Positions 31,012-40,321 of a stretch of 40,321 nucleotides of DNA are shown piece by piece. The position numbers were made by a program, and so were the translations under genes. The notes under the pieces were generated by a model. That model searched no databases. It saw only the letters and a list, made by a program, of their open reading frames with translations, and was not told the DNA's origin. The DNA is taken from positions 1-40,321 of the forward strand of contig NZ_ACCB01000038.1 in the NCBI RefSeq assembly GCF_000173735.1, written 5' to 3'. Numbering within the stretch: the stretch's first letter is position 1; every line of letters starts with the position of its first letter. Source of the stretch: Yersinia aldovae ATCC 35236. Lineage in GTDB: Bacteria; Pseudomonadota; Gammaproteobacteria; Enterobacterales; Enterobacteriaceae.

Positions 31012-31722
31012 TATTTTATCTCTCCTTTTGAAATGGAGAGTATTTAGCTATCAGTAGAAATCCTTATTGATTTAGATTAACAAACCAATAATACAGTTAA
31101 AATGAACACGTTTTGTTTGATAATAAAGCAACAAAGATGGTTGGATACACATTTCACGCTCAATTTCTCACGATCAGCAAAATCTAACCTGACTCTTTAA
31201 ATTCAATTTTATTTAAGATTACTTGATAGCTTTCATAGAATCCTGTCACTCTAGTAACCGTTATCCGTTGCCCGAACTGGCATTGTAGTGGCGCACTGAA
31301 TTTCGAGTTGGCTTTTTTTCTAGTTAAAATGCCACTGGATATTTTGGTGATCGTTTAGTTGGGGCGAAAAAAACCGCTTGCGCAGGCTTCTTTTAATACC
31401 AAAACACGGCTTGATTATTACGACTCGGATGGGGCGGCGCTGGTTTTGTTTTCCCCGGTTTAACAATTATCCGATCAACCGTTTCATGAGTAGCAAAGGT
31501 GCAACTACAGTTTATATTTGTGCACTGGTGATAACGTTCTTTCGTTTGTTCACTCAGGTAACGGCTAGACTTTCATAGTTTCCGTCATGATTACGTTTCT
31601 TCCGTGGCATGTTCCGCTACGTGTGCGGGGCGTGGCTGGCGTGATCCATTTCGGGTATTGCGGTGTAATGATGGGTTTATTGCGTAGCGTGTCGGGCTAC
31701 TGGCAGTGCTTTTAGATGGGTG
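31012..31722. other. Non-coding stretch in the island
   Basis: I find no convincing gene here. A 66-codon frame on the plus strand (31378-31578) lacks a ribosome-binding site and sensible composition. On the minus strand a stem AAGCC..GC GCAA GC GGTTT with a T-run (31365-31389) could be a terminator. A very short minus-strand frame starting MPRKKRNHDG (near 31608) is too short to support. The region has the look of decayed phage DNA. Confidence 0.5.
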
Positions 31723-31745
31723 TAAAAAAGCCCGCGAGGTGGGCT
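31723..31745 (-). terminator. Terminator of the toxin/immunity cassette
   Basis: On the minus strand AGCCC ACCTCGC GGGCT is followed by TTTTTAC. It lies about 45 bases past the stop of the membrane gene at 31788. Confidence 0.75.
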
Positions 31746-31787
31746 AGCGTAGACTACATATTCAACATATGCGCCTGTAAGGCACTC

Positions 31788-32042
31788 TTATGCTTTTGGA
31801 CTGAATAGTAACCGTGATAACACAACATATAGCCCAGTTGAAATCGCAAGTAGAAATATTAAAACCAAAATAAGTTCATTCCAGCTTCCTTCACTGTCAG
31901 CCCCACCGATATAGTTATCAACGACTAGCGAAAATGAATAGATGAGGTTTTTAACTTGGTCAGTATGCTTAAATATAAAAAAGCTGCTCACAAAACAGGT
32001 AATGAACAGCAGTATTTTTTTAACGGAGCTTACATTGCGCAA
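31788..32042 (-). CDS. Putative membrane immunity protein of the DUF2778 toxin
   Basis: An 84-aa protein read from a TTG at 32040-32042, with GGGAG eight bases upstream. Two membrane segments are clear: ILLFITCFVSSFFIF near the N-terminus and ELILVLIFLLAISTGLYVVL near the C-terminus, with a soluble ~30-residue loop (HTDQVKN...GGADSEGSWN) between. It overlaps the toxin gene by 23 bases, so translation is probably coupled. A small membrane protein directly downstream of a peptidoglycan-acting toxin is the expected immunity layout, since the target is periplasmic. The frame is open to 32198, but that extension lies inside the toxin gene. I infer function from position. Confidence 0.7.
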   Translation of the reverse strand: MRNVSSVKKILLFITCFVSSFFIFKHTDQVKNLIYSFSLVVDNYIGGADSEGSWNELILVLIFLLAISTGLYVVLSRLLFSPKA

Positions 32043-32547
32043 AGTTTCTGCTCCCTGTGACGTCCACCCGCCCGTAAGCCATAAGCCCTGCGCCGCCGGG
32101 CACACTAAATCTTTTAGCCTTAAGTATCCTGTCCCTGACAACTGCAAAATCGCTAACCTGAAAGAACGTAATACATCCCCAAGAGGTTCCACTGCCATCA
32201 GGCCGTAGCGGATGCAACCGAAACTGGCCTCGCTTCACGCCGTTAACATATAAATTATCGTTCATTGTCTCGTGGCTAAATAGGCCAAACCACTCATCAT
32301 GGTTGGTACCGTTCCACAAATCCAGACCGGTGTTACGTACTTGATTACCTAAACTACCAACAGGACGATCTACAATCCAATATTGTCCGGGGGGTAATGC
32401 GGAATGCGGAATATCTGAACATTCCGGCATATTGCTATAAGGCCGGTCACCAGAAAACACGTCAAAAGTTCCTAACCCATAATAATGAAACGTTGCTTTT
32501 GCGCCGTCATTGGTCAAGCGATTATAATCCATCCTACAGATCTGCAT
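32020..32547 (-). CDS. Tlde1-like (DUF2778) L,D-transpeptidase-fold antibacterial effector
   Basis: A 175-aa protein with the DUF2778 layout described for the type VI effector Tlde1. The N-terminal beta-region has YGLGTFDVFSGD, the family block LPPGQYWIVDRPVGS lies mid-protein, and the catalytic motif is H112-x9-S122-W-G-C125 (RLHPLRPDGSGTSWGC). In the family the cysteine attacks peptidoglycan tetrapeptides, causing cleavage or D-amino-acid exchange. There is no signal peptide, so delivery by a secretion system would be needed to reach the periplasm. AGGGA precedes the ATG. The downstream overlapping gene is a membrane protein. No T6SS core gene is in the window, so this is an orphan cassette. 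Confidence 0.85.
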   Translation of the reverse strand: MQICRMDYNRLTNDGAKATFHYYGLGTFDVFSGDRPYSNMPECSDIPHSALPPGQYWIVDRPVGSLGNQVRNTGLDLWNGTNHDEWFGLFSHETMNDNLYVNGVKRGQFRLHPLRPDGSGTSWGCITFFQVSDFAVVRDRILKAKRFSVPGGAGLMAYGRVDVTGSRNFAQCKLR

Positions 32548-32683
32548 TTTTTAAATTCCCTTTCATTTGTATGTATCCATCATAATTAACCTGACTTTAG
32601 CATAAATCTTAAGGGCAACAAAAAACTCACTATAATGCGAGTTACTCTCATCAGTCCCCGTTACAGACGATTTCATCCTCAGC

Positions 32684-32770
32684 TTACTTCCCTCCGATCA
32701 CAGGGGCATATTTATCACGTAATCCGTCTGACTTGGCCCCAGTGGCGGTGATTTGAGCTATTAACCCTAT
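32684..32770 (-). pseudogene. Possible C-terminal gene remnant upstream of the toxin
   Basis: The 391-base gap between the toxin and the HdeD-family gene (32548-32938) holds a minus-strand frame with no start codon. It reads IGLIAQITATGAKSDGLRDK then YAPVIGGK and a stop, 28 codons after an upstream stop. The composition is protein-like and it points into the toxin gene. It may be the tail of a lost neighbour. I cannot name the family. The rest of the gap is AT-rich promoter DNA. Confidence 0.3.
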
Positions 32771-32938
32771 TTACCGGTTATAAACGCCTTTCGAGTGTTA
32801 TTTTTACGGCTGGCGTACAGGAAAAATTCCATGATGTAATCATTTGAATATCATAAATTTTATTTATAACTATGTTGTTCAAACTATACTCATAATAGTT
32901 ATTGATAGCTGAGTTCAGATAATACAGGAGTAACAATC

Positions 32939-33514
32939 ATGCTGAATATAAATCAGAAATACCTGATGAACCTTGATGAAAGTGCGTTAAAAAAGCAACG
33001 ACTGATCATGCGAACCATTGCAGCTCTACTGCTGTTAGGTGGGATTTTCTGCCTTATTAACCCATTAGCATCCGGCGTCGTGCTGAGTAAAATCATCGGT
33101 GCACTATTGCTGCTTAGTGGTATCGCGCTGGTCGTCGGTATGGTGACTAACCGCCGTTCCCACGACATATGGCCAATGGTGACCGGTATTTTGCTGGGTG
33201 TGGCCTATATCGTGATGGGTTATGTATTTATCACCAACCCTGCGGTAGGGATGATAAGTCTGGCGATAGTCCTGGCAGTTCTGTTTGCCTTTGGTGGAGT
33301 CATCCGGCTGATTACTGGCTTTAAAATATGGGGGATGCCAGGTGCATGGCTGCAAATCTTGCTTGGAGTGCTGGATTTGGTGATCACCTATTTGTTGGTT
33401 AGCGCAGGGCCATTGATGTCAATCACGATGGTAACCACCTTGGTCGGGATTGAAATGCTGTTCAGTTCATTTAGCTGCTTTATGGTTGCAGGCTTGTATA
33501 AACGCAACGCCTGA
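32939..33514 (+). CDS. HdeD-family (DUF308) membrane protein
   Basis: A 191-aa inner-membrane protein with about six hydrophobic helices, close in length and pattern to E. coli HdeD (190 aa), which contributes to acid resistance at high cell density. Matching blocks: LKKQRLIMRTIAALLLLGG, GALLLLSGIALVVGM, MVTGILLGVAYIVMGY, WLQILLGVLDLVI and TMVTTLVGIEMLFSS. CAGGAG lies about eight bases before the ATG. There are no hdeA/hdeB genes nearby, unlike E. coli, so a role in acid stress is not assured. It stands alone at the right edge of the accessory region. Confidence 0.88.
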   Translation: MLNINQKYLMNLDESALKKQRLIMRTIAALLLLGGIFCLINPLASGVVLSKIIGALLLLSGIALVVGMVTNRRSHDIWPMVTGILLGVAYIVMGYVFITNPAVGMISLAIVLAVLFAFGGVIRLITGFKIWGMPGAWLQILLGVLDLVITYLLVSAGPLMSITMVTTLVGIEMLFSSFSCFMVAGLYKRNA

Positions 33515-33574
33515 CCCCTACGCTGCTATCGGTTAGCAGTGCTGCGCTGAACCCCACCGGTGGGCATTCGGTGA

Positions 33575-35884
<2,310 letters not shown>

Positions 35885-36007
35885 GTAGAAATAAGAAAAT
35901 AGGGTGTGCGGTTAACGGCAAAGTGACTTATAGCTTAGTGAGTGAAGGGTTGACCGCACCTCGGGGCACTCCGACGGCACGTTTCCCCTTCATTTGGCTT
36001 TGTCAGC

Positions 36008-36041
36008 AGTCTGGCAGGGGGTGGAAGCCCCCTGTCAGACT
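36008..36041. terminator. Strong hairpin between convergent fadH and rlmG
   Basis: AGTCTGGCAGGGGG (36008-36021) and CCCCCTGTCAGACT (36028-36041) pair over 14 positions with one wobble and a 6-base loop. It ends four bases before the rlmG stop codon. T-runs are poor, so it may work as a stem barrier for both directions. Confidence 0.7.
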
Positions 36042-36045
36042 ACGA

Positions 36046-37233
36046 TTAAAAGTCACTGTATGACATATCCAGGCTACCACTACCACCGCCCTCAGAGCGA
36101 GATGAGGCCGTTTTCACCGCTTTCAGCACCATAAACTTCTGGTTTGAATCCAGCGTTTCGCAGTTACCGAACAAACGTTTAAGTTTGTGGAAGTAATCCA
36201 GATGGCGGTTCCCGACAATCATCAGCTCGCCACCGGTCTTCAGGCAGCGCTTGGCATCACAGAACATCTGCCATGCTACATGGTCGCTAACCGCGTGCTG
36301 CTGATGGAACGGAGGGTTGCATAGCACCAATTGCAGGCTCTCACGTTCGACCCCCGCCAAACCATGACTCACCATGAATTCACAGCGTGACAAGTCTTGT
36401 GGGCGGTTATAAGTGATATTCAGCTCGCTCGAAGCCACTGCCATGTAGGATTCATCGACAAACAGCATATCTGCCAATGGGTTTTGCTCTAGCGCAATTA
36501 ACCCGACAACCCCGTTACCGCAGCCCAGATCCGCTATCTTACCGCTCACATCATACGGCAGGATCTCCATAAAGAAGCGCGCGCCGATATCCAGATTATT
36601 GCGGGAAAATACATTAGCGTGGTTATGGATAACATACTCGGTATTAGCCAGTGGCCAGTCGACCGTTTCCGGCGCATCAGTCAAAGGGATATCCGCCACT
36701 TCACAGTGGATCAAGCGCGCTTTCTTCCACGCCAGCGTGGTTTTTGTCGGCCCGAGAATTTTTTCAAATAATTGTAGGGTGGAATTATGAACATCGCGCG
36801 ATTTCGCACCGGCGATAATCACCGTATCTGGCGCAACCACACGACGCAGGGCATGTAATTGATGCTCGAGCAACGCTAATGCTTTAGGGATCTTAATCAC
36901 CACCAGCTTAGGTGCTTGCGGCAAGGCATCCATGCAGCTCAATAACGTTACCGCGTCTTCATCCAGATGGTTTAAACCCAAATTATGCGTCGTCGCCAGT
37001 TGGCTCATATAAGAGTCACTGACACTGAACGGGCGATGGGCGTGTAATGCACAAGCCAGCGTGCCAAATTGATCGTTAAACACCAGCACCGGGCGGCCAT
37101 CAATCTGGCTTAAGTCAATGTTTTGTAGCAGATATTCATCTGCTGCTTCCCACGCCTGTAGGGTCGTGGAATTTTCCTGTGGGGGAAAACGCTCCAGCTC
37201 AAGGCTCTGCGTTCCCAGTAAGAGTTGGCTCAT
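36046..37233 (-). CDS. rlmG: 23S rRNA (guanine(1835)-N2)-methyltransferase RlmG
   Basis: RlmG methylates G1835 of 23S rRNA using S-adenosylmethionine. The protein has 395 aa (378 in E. coli); the extra residues are mostly at the Ser/Gly-rich C-terminus. The N-terminal inactive methyltransferase-like half includes [20 protein letters not shown] and [13 protein letters not shown]. The active half has [20 protein letters not shown] (SAM motif I), the catalytic [16 protein letters not shown] and [17 protein letters not shown]. The ATG at 37231-37233 follows AGGAGC; a GTG one codon upstream is less likely. Divergent from the autotransporter gene. Confidence 0.96.
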   Translation of the reverse strand: MSQLLLGTQSLELERFPPQENSTTLQAWEAADEYLLQNIDLSQIDGRPVLVFNDQFGTLACALHAHRPFSVSDSYMSQLATTHNLGLNHLDEDAVTLLSCMDALPQAPKLVVIKIPKALALLEHQLHALRRVVAPDTVIIAGAKSRDVHNSTLQLFEKILGPTKTTLAWKKARLIHCEVADIPLTDAPETVDWPLANTEYVIHNHANVFSRNNLDIGARFFMEILPYDVSGKIADLGCGNGVVGLIALEQNPLADMLFVDESYMAVASSELNITYNRPQDLSRCEFMVSHGLAGVERESLQLVLCNPPFHQQHAVSDHVAWQMFCDAKRCLKTGGELMIVGNRHLDYFHKLKRLFGNCETLDSNQKFMVLKAVKTASSRSEGGGSGSLDMSYSDF

Positions 37234-37689
37234 CACCGCTCCTGAATAATAAATTTGGGCTGTTTATCCCCTAAAACGGGCGATCAGTAAAATGTTTTTT
37301 TGCTTAAATGCTGTTTTATCGAAACCAAGGCCGGCTAAAAGGGGGAGATAACTAGGGCATGGCTGGGAAATCAGGTTAACAAACGCCTCAAAAATGCTTA
37401 ATGAAGCGTGTATTTTACCCCGACACCAATCATTACAAAACCTTGTTTTCATGCTAATTCATTATCAATTGATTCAAATTCTGTTGGATCAACATAGAAT
37501 TTCCCGTCAGACGAATCTCAATAGGTTATTAATTATATATGATGAGTCATTCATAAAACCAATTAAATAATAAATCATTTAATTGCACCTGAAATTATTT
37601 TTATATCAAAAATAAACTTTCGGACTAACCGTTATATTTTTCGTCATTCATAAAGTTTTAATATTAATTACCAGGAAGGTAAATCAATA
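37234..37689. other. AT-rich divergent region rlmG/autotransporter
   Basis: This 456-base stretch has no supportable gene. It becomes very AT-rich from about 37500 (for example TTATTAATTATATATGATG, AAACCAATTAAATAATAAAT), the kind of DNA often bound by H-NS in enterobacteria. It would hold the promoter of the autotransporter gene, whose AAGG ribosome-binding site is at 37676. No confident -10/-35 pair is chosen. Confidence 0.5.
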
Positions 37690-40321
37690 ATGTATATATC
37701 AAATATTACTCAGCCGGGTGGTCATACCCTTACCCGGAAGATATCTTCAAATCATCGCCTATCTCCATGCGCCAAGGCCATCGGTGCCTTGTTGCTTATT
37801 CTGAACAGCACCGCCGCGTGGGCCAATGTTGATGCTGTAAAAAAAACACATATACAGGGAATTGAAAATACAGAAGACCACAGGCTACAGCAGCGGATAC
37901 GTGAAATGCAAAGTCACTCCCTGCATCTGAGAATCGATCTTAGGGAGGTAATGACAAAACTTGATCAATACAAGAACTTATATACTGATATTAAACCACT
38001 TTCCATCCAAGAAGTGAGCAACCTGGAAGATAAGAAGAAGTATCTGGAGAGGCAGATAGTGCAACATGATGCTCATGAGCGGCAACTACAACAGTTAATC
38101 GAATCTCGAAATCCCCGTCTGCTGACCGAGGATGATACATATAAGCCACAACCATTGTCCCCATCAACAAAGCCCACACCATCTGAATCTAAATTACCGT
38201 ATCGTGAAATTACCGATATCGTAATGAACGTTATCGAAGTGGTTGAAATAGCAGCAGACATACCAGAATTTATAAAATATACAACAGAAGAACGAGCGGA
38301 TATACAAACAAGAAGAAACAGAACGATTGCAACTGCTACTCGGTCGGAAATAGTGCCATTACTTTTCACTAATTTACTCATGGCCCAGCCAGCAGTGAAA
38401 GAAAGAGTCGACGCAGAAATTATAAGAATGGCACAAATAAAGGCTTTGCAACAAAACATTGATAAGTTAAATAATAAACAATTCCCGGATAAGGAAGAAC
38501 AACGTAAGAAATCGACAAAAGATGAAAATGTAACGACTTCAAATAAAGTTGTTGAAGATACAATGTCCGCAGAAGTAAATGATGTTTTTACTGAGATTGA
38601 TCAACTCGGCCAGGCTGTATTCTCTAATATATTGTTTACTGCTAAACCAGAGGTTAGCGCCATAGAAACAGTCAAAAATAAATCTGAAAATAAATTAGGG
38701 AGTACATCTACAAATGTAAATGCAGACATATCTCCCACTCATGAGGGAGTAGTGAATAAGTATAAAATACGAGTAACGCAAAAAGCGGAGAATGCTGTCC
38801 TCAATGACTCAGGTTCATTAACGCTCATTGGTAACGCCCAAGCGGTCAATACTCTAGTTGATACCGATAATCAGTGGTCATTTTTTGCATTAGAGAACGA
38901 AAGTCACGCTGATACCACTACAATTCGCAAGGGTACTATGTCGGTAACAGGCAATGCCACTGCTTCAAAGACTTTTGTCGGTTTAACTGAAGAGGAAAAT
39001 AAGCAGCAACCAGTAAGCTCTGAAACAACGATAAAAATGGATATATCCACAACCAAGAAAGTCACAAATACCACTGTTGGAATGCATGGCAAAGTCGATC
39101 TCAATCGTAATGCAATTATGGAAAAAACGCATATAAAAAAAGGAGGAGAATTAGTCGTTAAAGGGGAAGACAACCCAACGCTATCAGACACCACAGTTGA
39201 AGGTACCTTAGAGTTACAAATGAGTGATGTAATACTAAATGGCAAAACTGTATTTTTGCCCGGTTCAGTATTAAAAGGCAATAACTATAGCATTACGAAT
39301 AATGGCGATATTATTTTCGAAGGCACTAGTGGCGAAATAGCAGTATATTCATATATGGACGGCGATGGTTCATTAACCATAGACAGTCCTGAAGAAACAC
39401 TCACATTACAAGGTGCAGAATATATATATACAGGTCTAACCAATATACAAGCAGGTACATTACAAATATCAGAAACAAACTTTTCTTCTAGCCCAATTAT
39501 AGGTCAGGCAGGTGCTGAACTCGTATTATCTAATAGTTTACTCGAGACCAGTGTTAACGGTGGTCGTATGGATCTCAATGAGAAAAGCATATGGAATATA
39601 ACTAGAGATTCTCGTGTTGATGGACTTTATACTTCAAAAAATAGCCAGCTCAATCTTAGTAGTAAATTATTCGGCCATCACCGGATAGGTAACAAACTGA
39701 CCATTAACGGAGATTATCACAGCAGCGGTGGTGAATTGACTTTTTATAGTAAGTTAGCAGGGGATAATTCCGAGACTGACTCTATGCTGGTTGAAGGCAA
39801 TACATCGGGTCACACTAACGTGCGAGTCATTGATTTAATGGGGGAAGGTGCGCAAACTGATTTAGGTATTCTATTAATTGAGGTTAAAGGTCAATCTAAT
39901 GGAGACTTTAAACAAGTTGGCCGTATTACCGCCGGTGCTTATGAATATAAGCTAGGTCGTGGTGAGGCGGCCCGTAACAAAAATTGGTACCTGACCAGTA
40001 ATACTGACAAATTCGCACCAAAAGAAAAAGATAAGGCTGAAGTTATACCTGAAAAAGATGATAAAATAGTTAAACCATACAGTTCACCACATGAGGTCAT
40101 AAAAGCCGCCAGCAAGAGTCATTACCCCGCAAATCGTATAATAGATGCATTCCTGACTACACTAGAAATGGCATTTAAACCAGTAGAGTCGGAGGATACG
40201 TCAGTTGTTAAACCCACAGAGACTCCAGCTAATGCCCTGCCAACAGCTATTGTAGCAACGCCAACCAACGCTGAATCCGAGAGCACTCCAGTGCCTAACC
40301 CCACAGAGACACCAGCCAAAG
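37690..40321 (+). CDS. Autotransporter (type V secretion) passenger, 3'-incomplete
   Basis: An open frame of 877 codons from ATG 37690 runs past the window end. Residues 1-45 are a long signal peptide (basic start, AIGALLLILNSTAAWA|NVD). Residues 46 to about 250 are strongly helical and coiled-coil-like (IREMQSHSLHLRIDLREVM, DKKKYLERQIVQHDAHERQL), then Lys/Asn/Glu-rich to about 350. From about 350 to 655 it is Asn/Gly/Thr-rich beta-helix repeat. Residues about 658-770 are a pertactin-type autochaperone (KLTINGDYHSSGGELTFYSK, GHTNVRVIDLMG, NWYLTS). A Pro/Thr-rich linker with repeated PTETPA follows. The beta-barrel should come next. It is low in GC and likely acquired; adhesin or other surface function cannot be told. 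Confidence 0.85.
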   Translation, partial: MYISNITQPGGHTLTRKISSNHRLSPCAKAIGALLLILNSTAAWANVDAVKKTHIQGIENTEDHRLQQRIREMQSHSLHLRIDLREVMTKLDQYKNLYTDIKPLSIQEVSNLEDKKKYLERQIVQHDAHERQLQQLIESRNPRLLTEDDTYKPQPLSPSTKPTPSESKLPYREITDIVMNVIEVVEIAADIPEFIKYTTEERADIQTRRNRTIATATRSEIVPLLFTNLLMAQPAVKERVDAEIIRMAQIKALQQNIDKLNNKQFPDKEEQRKKSTKDENVTTSNKVVEDTMSAEVNDVFTEIDQLGQAVFSNILFTAKPEVSAIETVKNKSENKLGSTSTNVNADISPTHEGVVNKYKIRVTQKAENAVLNDSGSLTLIGNAQAVNTLVDTDNQWSFFALENESHADTTTIRKGTMSVTGNATASKTFVGLTEEENKQQPVSSETTIKMDISTTKKVTNTTVGMHGKVDLNRNAIMEKTHIKKGGELVVKGEDNPTLSDTTVEGTLELQMSDVILNGKTVFLPGSVLKGNNYSITNNGDIIFEGTSGEIAVYSYMDGDGSLTIDSPEETLTLQGAEYIYTGLTNIQAGTLQISETNFSSSPIIGQAGAELVLSNSLLETSVNGGRMDLNEKSIWNITRDSRVDGLYTSKNSQLNLSSKLFGHHRIGNKLTINGDYHSSGGELTFYSKLAGDNSETDSMLVEGNTSGHTNVRVIDLMGEGAQTDLGILLIEVKGQSNGDFKQVGRITAGAYEYKLGRGEAARNKNWYLTSNTDKFAPKEKDKAEVIPEKDDKIVKPYSSPHEVIKAASKSHYPANRIIDAFLTTLEMAFKPVESEDTSVVKPTETPANALPTAIVATPTNAESESTPVPNPTETPAK

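Larger units (their letters stand above)
29819..32938. mobile_element. Remnant of a tRNA-associated prophage or genomic island
   Basis: Between tRNA-Ile2 and the HdeD-family gene lies a roughly 3.1-kb stretch of small AT-richer genes and non-coding DNA: a membrane peptide, an excisionase-like gene, a secreted protein and a toxin/immunity pair. An excisionase beside a tRNA 3' end is the classic place for an integrative element. The integrase expected between the xis-like gene and the tRNA is absent, and I see no second copy of the tRNA 3' end, so the element is degraded or the right end is lost. The right boundary is uncertain. Confidence 0.5.

Noticed and set aside
31378-31578. A 66-codon plus-strand frame
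   Set aside because: It has no ribosome-binding site, atypical composition (Arg/Phe-rich, no domain), and overlaps a minus-strand hairpin with T-run. Treated as chance.
31570-31608. 18-codon minus-strand frame beginning MPRKKRNHDG
   Set aside because: Too short, no clear ribosome-binding site and no recognisable family; noted only within the non-coding stretch.
38073-38459. Minus-strand frame inside the autotransporter gene
   Set aside because: It lies antisense to a continuous 877-codon frame with signal peptide and recognisable autochaperone; composition is a mirror effect.

Overview
The window is an enterobacterial chromosome segment, most likely from Yersinia or a close relative. Gene content and order match the Escherichia coli 66-68 min region: parE operon, tolC-ygiBC, ribB, hldE-glnE-ygiF, cca, uppP, folB, plsY, tsaD, rpsU-dnaG-rpoD, tRNA-Ile2, fadH, rlmG. 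The protein sequences are close to but distinct from E. coli. The structured intergenic repeats are of a kind I associate with Yersinia and relatives. The species call is inference from recall; no search was run.

Layout. 1-5518, minus strand: nudF-yqiB-cpdA-yqiA-parE reads as one transcription unit with a LysR-type regulator directly downstream. 5846-9436, plus strand: tolC, ygiB and ygiC, with a terminator after tolC. 9598-11640, minus strand: ygiD, then ribB behind a full FMN riboswitch. 11755-13344: ubiK converges with the amino-acid exporter gene yjeH. 13620-19266, minus strand: ygiF-glnE-hldE. 19592-21625, plus strand: ygiM and cca, converging with uppP and folB (minus). 23163-25082: plsY (plus) converges with tsaD (minus) across a tandem 119-bp duplication that contains the tsaD stop codon. 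25445-29538: the rpsU-dnaG-rpoD macromolecular-synthesis operon (ribosomal protein S21, primase, sigma-70), then tRNA-Ile2(CAU).

Accessory region, 29819 to about 32938. Between the tRNA and the conserved flank lies a small AT-richer island. It holds a 48-aa membrane peptide gene with a folded leader, a phage excisionase-like gene without an integrase, a secreted four-cysteine protein, and a two-gene cassette. The cassette encodes a Tlde1-type (DUF2778) L,D-transpeptidase-like toxin whose end overlaps a two-helix membrane protein that is probably its immunity partner. It looks like the remnant of a prophage or island carrying antibacterial cargo.

Right end. An HdeD-family membrane protein, fadH with two strong leader hairpins, and rlmG bring back core gene content. 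From 37690 to the window end runs an AT-rich, incomplete autotransporter gene (877 codons visible). It has a signal peptide, an unusual helical N-terminal region, a beta-helix passenger, a pertactin-type autochaperone and a Pro/Thr-rich linker. The beta-barrel lies beyond the window.

Most of the window is housekeeping: replication (DnaG), transcription (RpoD), topology (ParE), tRNA maturation (Cca, TsaD), envelope and lipid synthesis (UppP, PlsY, HldE, TolC), nitrogen control (GlnE), and cofactors (RibB, FolB, UbiK). The best candidates for something undescribed are the toxin/immunity cassette, the structured-leader membrane peptide and the N-terminal region of the autotransporter.
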